Shown piece after piece: positions 8,667 through 18,067 of a stretch of DNA of 64,000 nt. Numbering within the stretch: position 1 is the stretch's first letter; each line of letters begins with the position of its first letter. This DNA comes from Branchiibius hedensis (GTDB taxonomy: Bacteria; Actinomycetota; Actinomycetes; Actinomycetales; Dermatophilaceae): positions 2,046,001 through 2,110,000 of the forward strand of contig NZ_UESZ01000001.1 of assembly GCF_900108585.1 (NCBI RefSeq), given 5' to 3'. The position numbers were made by a program, and so were the translations under genes. The notes below the pieces were generated by a model. The model made no database searches and had not been told where the DNA came from. It saw nothing but the letters and a program-made list of their open reading frames with translations.

Positions 8667-9203
8667 TCAGGCCTCGGTGGTCTCAGGCGCGTCGGTGGCC
8701 AGTTCTTCCTCGACCTCGGCGCGCTCGGCAGCCTTGGGCTCCTCGACCGGCACGGCGACCTCGTCGGCGGCGTCCGCCTTCTCGGCCTTCTCCTCAGCCT
8801 TGGCCTCGGTCTTGGCAGCCTTCTTCTTGGCGGTGGTCGCACCGGAACCGTCCGAGGCGTTCTGCGAAGCGGCGAGCGCAGCTTCGTAGAGGGCCCGCTT
8901 GTCGGGGCGGGGAGCGGCGACCTTCAGAGTGCCCTCGGCACCCGGCTCGCCCTTGAACTTCTGCCAGTCACCGGTGATCTTCAGCAGGGTCTGGACCTGC
9001 TCGGTGGGCTGGGCGCCGACGCCGAGCCAGTACTGCGCGCGCTCGGAGTCGATCTCGATCAGGCTCGGCTCTTCCTTGGGGTGGTACTTGCCCAGTTCCT
9101 CGATCGCCCGACCGTCGCGCTTGGCGCGGGAGTCCATGACGACGACGCGGTACTGGGGGTTACGGATCTTGCCGAGCCGCTTCAAACGAATCTTGACAGC
9201 CAC
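8667..9203 (-). CDS. rpsP: 30S ribosomal protein S16 with long Ala/Glu/Lys tail
   Basis: Small-subunit protein needed for 30S assembly. Residues 1-85 are a standard S16 ([52 protein letters not shown]). Residues about 110-178 form a low-complexity Ala/Lys/Glu tail, as is common in actinobacterial S16 (total 178 aa). GTG at 9203 is chosen because [11 protein letters not shown] fits the family N-terminus; the upstream extension reads as noise. First gene of the rpsP-khpA-rimM-trmD operon. Confidence 0.97.
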   Translation of the reverse strand: MAVKIRLKRLGKIRNPQYRVVVMDSRAKRDGRAIEELGKYHPKEEPSLIEIDSERAQYWLGVGAQPTEQVQTLLKITGDWQKFKGEPGAEGTLKVAAPRPDKRALYEAALAASQNASDGSGATTAKKKAAKTEAKAEEKAEKADAADEVAVPVEEPKAAERAEVEEELATDAPETTEA

Positions 9204-9421
9204 TGTCGTGGTTCCTGCTTCCTCATCTTGTGGCGCACGGCAAGACCGCGCAGATGAGTGCGGGGAACCGTACGTCGGGGGTAGGCGCACCGGCGGCCGC
9301 CGGGCGGGTACAGCGCACCAGTCTGCCAGAGGAAGCCGGGTCCCCGGAAATCCGCGGCGTCGCGCTCCTCATGTCATTACATCTGGTTATCGGAAAGGAC
9401 TGCTGGCGTTATGCTGGGCGG
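9204..9421. promoter_or_regulatory. Divergent rpsP / DUF4395 promoter region
   Basis: A 218-base gap between the divergent rpsP and DUF4395 genes. The plus strand carries TATGCT at 9410-9415, six bases before the GTG at 9422, which fits a -10 box of a leaderless transcript. On the rpsP side a GAGGAAG stretch lies 15-20 bases before the start. No structured RNA leader was recognised. Confidence 0.45.
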
Positions 9422-9937
9422 GTGAGTCTGATCGGTTTCCCCAATCCCGTGAACGAGAAAGCGGCCCGCACCGTCGCCGCCGTCGTCGCGATCACCAGCA
9501 TCGTCATCCTCTTCACCGGCTGGCTCTGGCTGCTCATCCCGCTCGCCTACGGTTTCTGGGCCCGCGTCCTGACCGGCCCGAAGCTCAGCCCGCTCGGTGC
9601 GTTGTCGATGAAGGTCATCGCGCCGCGCTTGGGCGAGCCGGTCTACACCCCCGGGCCACCTAAGCGGTTCGCCCAGGGCATCGGAGCCGTCCTCACCACG
9701 GTGGCGGCCATCACGGGCCTCGGTTTCGGGTGGACCGACTTCGCGCTGGTCCTGGTGGGCATCCTGGCTGTCTTCGCGACTCTGGAGTCGGTGTTCGGCT
9801 TCTGCGCCGGCTGTTTCGTCTTCGGCCAGCTGATGAAGATCGGCGTCATTCCCGCCGACGTGTGCGAGGAGTGCAACAACATCTGGGCACGCCGCGACCG
9901 CTTGGCCGCCGAGGCCGCGGAGTCAGCCAGCCACTGA
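9422..9937 (+). CDS. DUF4395 membrane protein
   Basis: 171-aa integral membrane protein of the DUF4395 family, function unknown. It opens with GFPNPVNEKAARTVA and has four likely helices (about 13-45 as a pair, 83-105, 107-130). It ends with the Cys-rich segment FCAGCFVFG and CEECNN that marks the family and suggests thiol or metal chemistry. GTG at 9422 is chosen because homologues start near VNEKAAR and a TATGCT box ends six bases upstream. Its last 15 bases overlap the convergent WYL regulator. Confidence 0.85.
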   Translation: MSLIGFPNPVNEKAARTVAAVVAITSIVILFTGWLWLLIPLAYGFWARVLTGPKLSPLGALSMKVIAPRLGEPVYTPGPPKRFAQGIGAVLTTVAAITGLGFGWTDFALVLVGILAVFATLESVFGFCAGCFVFGQLMKIGVIPADVCEECNNIWARRDRLAAEAAESASH

Positions 9938-10897
9938 GGTGGTGTGGGCGTTCGCCGCGGCGATAGCCACGCGTGCGGCCTCGTGTCGCAGATCCGCGGG
10001 CGCGACAATCTGCACCTGCCCCGCGTAGCCCAGGCACATCCCGATCACTGCCTGCCGGAACCGGTACGCACCGCTCACGTCGACCGAGCCTGCGTCGCGC
10101 CGGATCACGGACAGTTCATGGCCGGTGGCCAACTGCCCCTGCAACACCGTGCGTACGGCGTCCTCCAGCTCCGCGGGAATCCGCAGCACCGCGTGCGTCG
10201 GCTCAGGGCCGGTTTCGAACGCCGATCGCAGACTCTCCCAGACGGACGCCAGCGACGCTCCGTCGGGCAGCCGCGCCGGAGCGTCCAACACGGTGACCGC
10301 ACGCACCCGCGCCAGGCGGTAGCTGCGGGGCTCGCCCTGGTGGTAGGCCACCAGGTACCACCGGTTGCCGTTCTCCACGACCCCCAACGGGTCGAGCACC
10401 CGTGAGACCGGTCGGTCGTCGCGCGGTGACTGGTAGCGGATCCGGACGCGTCGGCGGTCCGCGCAAGCCCGCCTCAGGCCCGGCAAGTGCGTGACGTCAT
10501 CCGTCCCGGCGAACCAGCGCCGTCGGTCAACGTGCACCACCTCCCGCAGCCGGTTGACGTCGCCCAGCGTCGCGTTGACCGCGAGTTTGTCCAGCGCCGA
10601 ACCCAATTGGCGACTCAGCCCCAGGTCGCCGAACGTATCCAGACCCAAATAGGCGAACAGCACCTGCGTCTCCATCGGGGTGAGATCGCTGACGTCAGCG
10701 CGGAAACCGTCGAGCATCGAGAAGCCCCCGGAGCGGCCACGATCGGCATAGACCGGCACCCCTGCAGCCGAGAGGGCCTCCATGTCCCGAAGGATCGTGC
10801 GCTCGGAAACCTCGAGCCGCTCGGCCAACTCCGTCGCCGTCACCCGGTCGCGGGTCCGCAGCAGCAACATGATCGACAACAGCCGGTCCGCTCTCAT
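9923..10897 (-). CDS. YafY-type regulator with WYL domain
   Basis: 324-aa transcription factor. The N-terminal helix-turn-helix (MRADRLLSIMLLLRTRDRVTA, then LEVSERTILRDMEAL) is followed by a WYL ligand-sensing domain (about 145-215, with RWYLVAYHQGEPRSYRLARV) and a C-terminal WCX-like extension. WYL domains are thought to sense nucleotide-type or other small ligands. It is divergent from a DinB-like gene, and the gap holds a 10-bp-arm palindrome, so autoregulation plus control of that gene is likely. ATG at 10897. Confidence 0.9.
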   Translation of the reverse strand: MRADRLLSIMLLLRTRDRVTATELAERLEVSERTILRDMEALSAAGVPVYADRGRSGGFSMLDGFRADVSDLTPMETQVLFAYLGLDTFGDLGLSRQLGSALDKLAVNATLGDVNRLREVVHVDRRRWFAGTDDVTHLPGLRRACADRRRVRIRYQSPRDDRPVSRVLDPLGVVENGNRWYLVAYHQGEPRSYRLARVRAVTVLDAPARLPDGASLASVWESLRSAFETGPEPTHAVLRIPAELEDAVRTVLQGQLATGHELSVIRRDAGSVDVSGAYRFRQAVIGMCLGYAGQVQIVAPADLRHEAARVAIAAANAHTTSVAG

Positions 10898-10915
10898 GGA
10901 TTCAGGCTGTCACAA

Positions 10916-10940
10916 ATACATGACACAAGATGTCATGTAT
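10916..10940. promoter_or_regulatory. Operator-like palindrome, WYL regulator/DinB-like intergenic
   Basis: Perfect inverted repeat with arms ATACATGACA and TGTCATGTAT separated by CAAGA. It lies 19 bases upstream of the WYL regulator start and 47 bases upstream of the divergent DinB-like gene. Spacing and symmetry fit a dimeric repressor site. The repeat is seen directly; the protein bound is inferred. Confidence 0.7.
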
Positions 10941-10987
10941 CGCACTGCATCCTTCTGCTCGTCCACACACCGATGAAGGAGCACACC

Positions 10988-11593
10988 GTGAACACCACCG
11001 CCCTGCCCGATCTTCGTCCGCAGATTCTCGACGCCGCAGAGACCGTCAACGGACTGATCACGCTCGCCGCCACGGCCGATCTCGACCAGCCAACCCCGTG
11101 CGCGGACTTCACGCTGCGCGACCTGACCGGTCACCTGATCACGGTGGTCCGCCGGATCCGGACGGTCGTGACCGGTGGCGACTTCCGCGACCAACCGCAC
11201 GTGACCGTCGTACCCGATGACCAGATCGCTTCGACGTACGCCGAGGGGCTGGCTGCCCTGCGCACGACGCTGACCGACGTCGACCTGAGCGCCATCGTGA
11301 CGGCACCCTTCGGCACGGTCCCGGCCGCAGCGGCGCTGGGGTCATACGTCGGTGAGCTGACTACCCACGCCTGGGATCTGGCCGCAACGCTGCACCGGCG
11401 CGATCTGCTGCGGGAGGATCTGGCAGCCCTCACCCTGGCCACGGTTCAACAGCGGATCCCAGCGGATGGTCGCGAAGACCTGCCGTTCGGCGCCGTCGTT
11501 GCCGTTGCCGACGATGCGCCGGTGTTCGACCGGTTGGCCGGTTGGATGGGTCGCGACCCAGCCTGGTCGACGCCAGCGATCAGCGTTCACTGA
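10988..11593 (+). CDS. TIGR03086-type (mycothiol/DinB-like) protein
   Basis: 201-aa protein of the actinobacterial TIGR03086 group, related to the mycothiol-dependent maleylpyruvate isomerase N-terminal domain and the DinB four-helix fold. Visible motifs are LDQPTPCADFTLRDLTGHLI near residue 35 and the helix ELTTHAWDLA with a potential metal His. GTG at 10988 is chosen for the GAAGGAG Shine-Dalgarno six bases upstream. Substrate and reaction are unknown. Divergent from and probably controlled by the WYL regulator. Confidence 0.82.
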   Translation: MNTTALPDLRPQILDAAETVNGLITLAATADLDQPTPCADFTLRDLTGHLITVVRRIRTVVTGGDFRDQPHVTVVPDDQIASTYAEGLAALRTTLTDVDLSAIVTAPFGTVPAAAALGSYVGELTTHAWDLAATLHRRDLLREDLAALTLATVQQRIPADGREDLPFGAVVAVADDAPVFDRLAGWMGRDPAWSTPAISVH

Positions 11594-11686
11594 GTCTTTG
11601 CTGAACGTACGCTGCTGATTTGCCCAACCAGGTGGTGCGTCGGGCTGGAATGGCGGTGCTTCATCCGTCACTCCCGAGGAGTTCCC

Positions 11687-13051
11687 ATGTCCCTACGCAC
11701 CACCACGCGCGTCGCCTGCGTCGGCGCGCTGGCCGTTGCCATCGGCGCCACGTCGATCGGCGTCGCCACCTCCACCAACGGCGACAAGAGCAGTGCCGCC
11801 CGACACGCCATCAACGGCGGTAGCGCCCGCAACGTCATCCTGCTGATCGGCGACGGGATGGGTGACTCCGAGATCACCATCGCGCGCAACTACCAGGTCG
11901 GCGCGAACGGCCGACTGGCGATGGACACGCTGCCGCTGACCGGCGCATACACGACGTACTCCGTCCAGCAGTCCGACCCGAGCAAGCCTGACTACGTGAC
12001 CGATTCGGCTGCTTCGGGAACCGGTTGGGCCACCGGGCACAAGAGCTACAACGGCGCCATCTCTGTCCTGCCCGACGGCAAGCCCGTCCCGACGATCCTG
12101 GAGCTGGCTAAGAAGAACGGCTACCGCACCGGCAACGTCACGACCGCCGAGCTGCAGGACGCCACCCCGGCCGTGCTGGCCTCGCACGTCGTCCAGCGCG
12201 ACTGCAAGGGTCCACAGTCGATGACCAAGTGCCCGGCCAACGACCTGAAGAACGGCGGCACCGGTTCGATCGCCGAGCAACTGGTCAACACGCGTGCTGA
12301 CGTCACCTTCGGCGGTGGCAAGCAGTACTTCGACCAGACCGTGCAGGCCGGCAACTACCAGGGCCTGTCGGTGTGGCAGCAGGCGCAGACCCAGGGCTAC
12401 CGGCTGATCAGCGACGCCGCCGGGCTGGCCGCTCTGCCGAACACCGTCAAGACCCCCGTCCTGGGTGCCTTCGCCCCGAACAACCTGGATCTGGAGTGGA
12501 CCGGCCCGACCCCGACCACCGCCGGTACGCCGAGCACCACCTGTCAGCCCAACACCGCTCGCTCGTCGGCGCAGCCCCACCTCTCGCAGATGGCCGGTAA
12601 GGCCCTGAGCATCCTCGACCGGCAGAGCCAGGGCCAGCGCAAGGGCTTCTTCCTGCAGATCGAGGGCGCCTCCATCGACAAGCAGGACCACGCCGCCAAC
12701 CCCTGCGGGCAGATCGGCGAAACGGTCGAATTCGACGCCTCGGTCAAGCTCGCCCTGGCCTACCAGCGCAAGCACCCCGACACCCTCGTCGTGGTCACCG
12801 CCGATCACGGTCACACCAGCCAGATCGTCGAAACCGGTTCCACCACAACGGGAGTCACGGCAACTCTGCGCACACACGACGACGCCGACATGACGATCAG
12901 CTACGCGACCGCCCCCTACGGCCAGTCCCAGCAGCACACCGGGACGCAGGTGCGGATCGCCGCCGGTGGTCCGCAGGCAGCCAACGTCCTGGGCGTGACC
13001 AACCAGACCGACCTGTTCCGGACAGTCAGTCGAGCGCTGCGGCTGCGGTGA
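11687..13051 (+). CDS. phoA: Secreted alkaline phosphatase (PhoA family)
   Basis: Zinc/magnesium phosphomonoesterase that releases phosphate outside the membrane. The 454-aa product has an export signal (about 1-30), the metal-binding NVILLIGDGMGDSE with Asp56, and the catalytic block VTDSAASGTGWATG with nucleophile Ser107. Further metal ligands sit in QIEGASIDKQDHA and TADHGHTS. Length matches bacterial PhoA. The stop is followed by a strong hairpin. CGTTCA at 11584-11589 and TGAACG at 11602-11607 form an inverted pair about 80 bases upstream that could be regulatory, but I cannot tie it to PhoP. Confidence 0.93.
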   Translation: MSLRTTTRVACVGALAVAIGATSIGVATSTNGDKSSAARHAINGGSARNVILLIGDGMGDSEITIARNYQVGANGRLAMDTLPLTGAYTTYSVQQSDPSKPDYVTDSAASGTGWATGHKSYNGAISVLPDGKPVPTILELAKKNGYRTGNVTTAELQDATPAVLASHVVQRDCKGPQSMTKCPANDLKNGGTGSIAEQLVNTRADVTFGGGKQYFDQTVQAGNYQGLSVWQQAQTQGYRLISDAAGLAALPNTVKTPVLGAFAPNNLDLEWTGPTPTTAGTPSTTCQPNTARSSAQPHLSQMAGKALSILDRQSQGQRKGFFLQIEGASIDKQDHAANPCGQIGETVEFDASVKLALAYQRKHPDTLVVVTADHGHTSQIVETGSTTTGVTATLRTHDDADMTISYATAPYGQSQQHTGTQVRIAAGGPQAANVLGVTNQTDLFRTVSRALRLR

Positions 13052-13085
13052 CCGATCGGCGTACCTGAATCATCGACGTACGCCG

Positions 13086-13120
13086 AACGCCCGGGTGAGT
13101 TGGCTACTCACCCGGGCGTT
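13086..13120. terminator. Strong hairpin terminator between convergent phoA and ramB-like gene
   Basis: A perfect 15-bp stem (AACGCCCGGGTGAGT and its complement) with a five-base loop TGGCT, followed by TTTC on the plus strand. It lies 34 bases after phoA and six bases beyond the stop of the convergent regulator gene, so it can serve both. Confidence 0.85.
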
Positions 13121-13126
13121 TTCGGC

Positions 13127-14713
13127 CTAATCCATCGGACTCGCCTGCGGAGCGTGCCGCTCGAGGAACCGATAGACCTCGGTGTCGTCAACTCCCGGGA
13201 AGACCCCCGGCGGCATCGCAGCCAGCAGGTGGGAGTGCACCCGCGCAGACGGCCAGGCCTGACCATCCCAGCGCTCCGACAACTGGGCCGGCGGTTGCGT
13301 GCAGCACGCCGGGTCGGGGCAGCGAGACACCGAGCGGTGCTGGGTCTCCCTGCCGCGGAACCATTTCACGTGCTGATAGGGCACGCCGACGTTCACCGAG
13401 AACAGCCCATCCGGGGTGCGATCGACCACGGCGGTGCACCAGTAGGTGCCCGACCGGGTGTCGGTGTAGGCCTTGAACGCCTGCGACAGGTCCGGCTGCT
13501 CGAAGACCCGGCGCGCCGTCCAGGACCGACATACCCGCTGCCCCTCGATCGCACCGGAGGGGTCGCTGGGGAACTGGATGCCGTCGTTCTCGTAAGCCTT
13601 AAAGATCACACCGTTCTGCGCGATCCGCATGAAGTGCACGGGCAACCCGAGATGCTTGGTCGCCAGGTTGGTGAAGCGGTGGGCGGCCGTTTCGTAGGAC
13701 ACCGCGAAGAAGTCCCGCAGGTCCTCAATGGCAATGTCCTTGTCCTGCATTGCCGTTCGCAGGTATTGCACGGTCTCCTTCTCCGGCATCAACAGCGCGG
13801 CCGCGAAGTAGTTGATCTCGACCCGCTGGCTGAGGAACTCTGCGTAGTCCGCGGGCACCCGGTGACCAAGCACCAGGTGGGCCAGGGCCTGCAACGCCAA
13901 CGAACGCGAATCGTGCTGTCCTGCTTCGGGTTGCGGCAAGTAGATGCGCTGATTCTGCAGATCGGTCACGGTGCGTGTCGAGCTCGGCAGGTCCGACGTG
14001 TGCACGAGGGTGAAGCCCATGTGAGCAGCCAGTCGATCGACTGACGCCCGACTGATCGGCCCGCCGCCATGGTTGATCGAGCGCAGCATGTCCGCGGCGG
14101 CCTGCTCGATGTCGCCGAAGTAGTTGTCGGCGGCGCGCATCCGTTCGCGCAGTTCCAAGTTGGCCCGCCGCGCGTGCTCGGGCGTCGCCGCCTGGTCCGC
14201 CTGCGCGGCGGTCATCGCCTCGTGCATCCCGACCAGCGCCTCCAACGCCTCCTGGGGCAACCGGGGACCTATTTTTACCTTGGGCAGACCCAGCGACTCG
14301 TACGCCTCGCTGCGCTGGGCCCGCTCCAACTTGATCTCCAATGCGGCCCGCCGGGTCGGCGGCGCGGTCGCCAGCAGGTCCGGCACGCTGGTCCCCAGAG
14401 CATGGGCCAGGGCGGTCAGGACCGACAACCGAGGCTCGCGCTTGCCGGTCTCGATCAGGGACAGCGCGGACGGCGACATGCCCACGGCGTCGGCGACGTC
14501 GGTCAGCGTGCGCTGGGACTGCTGCCGCGCGTGCCGCAGCCGCCGACCGAGGGTCAGCGGATCCGGGGTCGCCCCACTGTCGGCGCTGGACACCGGCGTC
14601 TCATCCGGCGTGGTCAACCGCCCGGTCGGGGTGGATGCTGTCGACGTCATACGGACAGAATTGCCACTCTTGACCGCTGATGAACCGCCCTTGCCCCGAG
14701 AAATACTCGCCAT
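13127..14713 (-). CDS. ramB: RamB-like regulator of acetate/glyoxylate metabolism
   Basis: About 528 aa. An XRE-type helix-turn-helix (about residues 55-110: LGRRLRHARQQSQRTLTDVADAVG, SALSLIETGKREPRL) is followed by an IrrE/ImmA-like middle region (LALQALAHLVLGH, INYFAAALLMPE) and a Cys-containing C-terminal domain (CRSWTARRVF, CPDPACCTQ). This layout fits the short-chain fatty acyl regulator family that includes RamB of Corynebacterium, which controls isocitrate lyase and malate synthase. Its place divergent from aceA supports that role. ATG at 14713 is chosen because TATCGT ends six bases upstream; ATG at 14650 is an alternative. Confidence 0.85.
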   Translation of the reverse strand: MASISRGKGGSSAVKSGNSVRMTSTASTPTGRLTTPDETPVSSADSGATPDPLTLGRRLRHARQQSQRTLTDVADAVGMSPSALSLIETGKREPRLSVLTALAHALGTSVPDLLATAPPTRRAALEIKLERAQRSEAYESLGLPKVKIGPRLPQEALEALVGMHEAMTAAQADQAATPEHARRANLELRERMRAADNYFGDIEQAAADMLRSINHGGGPISRASVDRLAAHMGFTLVHTSDLPSSTRTVTDLQNQRIYLPQPEAGQHDSRSLALQALAHLVLGHRVPADYAEFLSQRVEINYFAAALLMPEKETVQYLRTAMQDKDIAIEDLRDFFAVSYETAAHRFTNLATKHLGLPVHFMRIAQNGVIFKAYENDGIQFPSDPSGAIEGQRVCRSWTARRVFEQPDLSQAFKAYTDTRSGTYWCTAVVDRTPDGLFSVNVGVPYQHVKWFRGRETQHRSVSRCPDPACCTQPPAQLSERWDGQAWPSARVHSHLLAAMPPGVFPGVDDTEVYRFLERHAPQASPMD

Positions 14714-14840
14714 ACGACGACGATAGCGTAAAAAACGCGAATCTTTACTCGAAAACTCTGCCGGAATCGGCGGTTCGGCCATGCACAGTGTTACTCACGA
14801 AACGAAGCACCACCACCGAGGATGGGAAAGACAGGGAGCC
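14714..14840. promoter_or_regulatory. Divergent ramB-like / aceA control region
   Basis: 127 bases between the regulator and aceA. Visible elements are TATCGT on the minus strand at 14725-14720 (candidate -10), an A/T-rich stretch with the imperfect inverted pair GTAAA...TTTAC at 14728-14748, and AAACTCTGC at 14753-14761. The last resembles the AAACTTTGC core I remember for RamB sites in Corynebacterium. Binding is inference. The aceA start has CAGGGAG as ribosome-binding site. Confidence 0.5.
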
Positions 14841-16136
<1,296 letters not shown>

Positions 16137-16147
16137 GCCGCAACGGT

Positions 16148-16184
16148 TCGGGGCGGCGTACACCCAGCGGTGACGCCGCCCCGA
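16148..16184. terminator. Hairpin between aceA and aceB
   Basis: Perfect 12-bp inverted repeat (TCGGGGCGGCGT ... ACGCCGCCCCGA) with a 13-base loop, starting 11 bases after the aceA stop. It has no T-run, so it may end or attenuate transcription between aceA and aceB, or protect the aceA mRNA 3' end. The rest of the 192-base gap up to aceB shows nothing recognisable apart from the AAGGAAGAG ribosome-binding site. Confidence 0.6.
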
Positions 16185-16328
16185 CACGCACCACCCGGTC
16201 CCCCGCGGTCAACCTGGCTCCGGTCGCGGGGGCCCGGGTCACACCTTTCGACCCGCGAGCCAGGAAACCAACCCAACCCATCGCCATCAGGCATCAGCAC
16301 ACGGCCCTTGAGCCAGCAAGGAAGAGCT

Positions 16329-18002
16329 ATGAACGGTCAGCGTCGGACCGCCACGATCCGTGGCGCGCTGCAACCCCGATTCGAGGAGATCCTCACTCCT
16401 GAAGCGCTGGAGTTCCTCGCCGTACTCGATGGTGCCTTCGCCGGGCGCCGCGCCGAACTGCTGCAGTTGCGGCGCGAGAAGGCGCGGGCGATCAACGCCG
16501 GTGCCAACCTCGACTTCTCCGAACTGACCGCTGCGATCCGCGACGACGAGTCCTGGAAGGTTGCCGAGCCCGCTCCCGGCCTGACCAACCGTCGCTGCGA
16601 GTTGGTGTCCCAGGTGACCCGGCGGATGGCCGTGCACGCGCTGTCCTCCGGCGCCAACGTCTGGGTCGCCGACCTGGAGGACTCGACCGCGCCGACGTTC
16701 GCCAACATCATCGGCGGCCAGGTCAACCTGAAAGACGCGATCGACGGCACGCTGTCCTACGTCGACTACGAGGACCGGGACGTCAAGCCCACCGGCGAGC
16801 GTCCGACCATCGTGCTGCGCCCCCGCGGCTGGCACCTGTGCGAGAAGCACCTGAGCGTTGACGGGCGTCCGCTGTCCGCCGCGTTGGTGGACTTCGGCCT
16901 CTACTTCTTCCACAACGCCCAGAAGCTGATCGACCAGGGCTTCGGACCGTACTTCTACCTGGCCAAGATCGAGTCGGCCGACGAGGCGCGGCTGTGGAAC
17001 GACGTGTTCAACCTGGCCCAGGACGAATTGGGGATCGCCCGCGGCACCATCCGGGCGACCGCGCACATCGAGACCATGACCGCGGCCTTCCAGATGGACG
17101 AGATCCTCTACGAACTGCGTGAGCACAGCGCCGGTCTGAACGCCGGCCGCTGGGACTACATCTTCAGCTACGTGCGCACCTTCGCGCACCGTGGTGTGGA
17201 GTTCGTGCTCCCCGACCGCGATCGCATCTCGGCCAGTGCACCGTTCGTGCGGGCCTGCACCGACCTGATGATCGCGACCTGCCACAAACGCGGCGCGCAC
17301 GCCATCGGCGGTCCGGCCAACGTCAACCCCTCCCGACAGGACGAGACCAGCCGGATGCGGGCCCTGGCCCAGGTGCAGACCGAGAAGGAGCGCGAGGCCG
17401 CGGAAGGGTACGACGGCTCCTGGGTTGCGCACCCGGCGCTCGTCGCGATCTGCCAGGAGGCGTACGACGCGGTGCTGGGTGACAAGCCCGACCAGCGCGA
17501 CAAGATCCCGACGGTGAACATCACCGCGCAGGACCTGGTCTCCCTCGACGGCCTGGTGCAGACCATCACGTTGGAGGGTGTGCGCAGCAACATCTCGGTG
17601 GCGCTGCAGTACCTCGCCGCGTGGGTCGGTGGCCGGGGCGCCGTCGCGATCGACAACCACGTCGAGGACGCGGCGACCGTCGAGATCTCCCGAGCCCAGT
17701 TGTGGCAGTGGCTCTTCCACAACTCGCAGCTGGCCGAGGGCCCGGAGGTCAACCGGCAGTTGCTGGACCGGATCGTCACCGAAGAGGTCAACAAGTTGAC
17801 CCGCAGCCTCCCGCAGACCGAGAAGGGCGCCTACGAGGCCGCTCGTGGTGTCCTGGAGGAAGTGGCCTTCGGTAGCTACCTGCCGGGCTTCTTCACGCCG
17901 TACGCCTACGTGCGCTACCTCACCGAGCGCCCGCTGCAGATGAGCGGAACGCTGGCCCCGGAGGATCTGCGCCAGTCGGAGAAGGTCTCCGTCCCCGCCT
18001 GA
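16329..18002 (+). CDS. aceB: Malate synthase A
   Basis: Second glyoxylate-shunt enzyme: condenses glyoxylate with acetyl-CoA to malate. The 557-aa length fits the A isoform. Motifs include VWVADLEDSTAPTF, the catalytic-arginine region IVLRPRGWHL, AHIETMTAAFQMDEI, WDYIFSYVRTF and the CoA-binding block GAHAIGGPANVNP. ATG at 16329 with AAGGAAGAG upstream. It lies 192 bases after aceA, separated by a hairpin, so it probably has its own promoter or is reached by read-through. Confidence 0.97.
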   Translation: MNGQRRTATIRGALQPRFEEILTPEALEFLAVLDGAFAGRRAELLQLRREKARAINAGANLDFSELTAAIRDDESWKVAEPAPGLTNRRCELVSQVTRRMAVHALSSGANVWVADLEDSTAPTFANIIGGQVNLKDAIDGTLSYVDYEDRDVKPTGERPTIVLRPRGWHLCEKHLSVDGRPLSAALVDFGLYFFHNAQKLIDQGFGPYFYLAKIESADEARLWNDVFNLAQDELGIARGTIRATAHIETMTAAFQMDEILYELREHSAGLNAGRWDYIFSYVRTFAHRGVEFVLPDRDRISASAPFVRACTDLMIATCHKRGAHAIGGPANVNPSRQDETSRMRALAQVQTEKEREAAEGYDGSWVAHPALVAICQEAYDAVLGDKPDQRDKIPTVNITAQDLVSLDGLVQTITLEGVRSNISVALQYLAAWVGGRGAVAIDNHVEDAATVEISRAQLWQWLFHNSQLAEGPEVNRQLLDRIVTEEVNKLTRSLPQTEKGAYEAARGVLEEVAFGSYLPGFFTPYAYVRYLTERPLQMSGTLAPEDLRQSEKVSVPA

Positions 18003-18020
18003 TCCACCTGCTTCACCGTT

Positions 18021-18067
18021 GACGCCGTACCGGCACGGAGCGCCAGTTCCCGTGTCGGTGCGGCGTC
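18021..18067. terminator. Bidirectional terminator hairpin after aceB
   Basis: A 17-bp stem with two G-U pairs (GACGCCGTACCGGCACG against CGTGTCGGTGCGGCGTC) and a 13-base loop, between the convergent aceB and GNAT genes. It reaches into the last bases of the GNAT reading frame. Confidence 0.7.

Noticed and set aside
11584-11607. Pho box before the alkaline phosphatase
   Set aside because: The CGTTCA/TGAACG pair is an inverted repeat at the end of the preceding gene, not the direct repeat expected for PhoP sites.
16287-17720. Long minus-strand frame opposite aceB
   Set aside because: Same antisense effect; aceB is complete and diagnostic.
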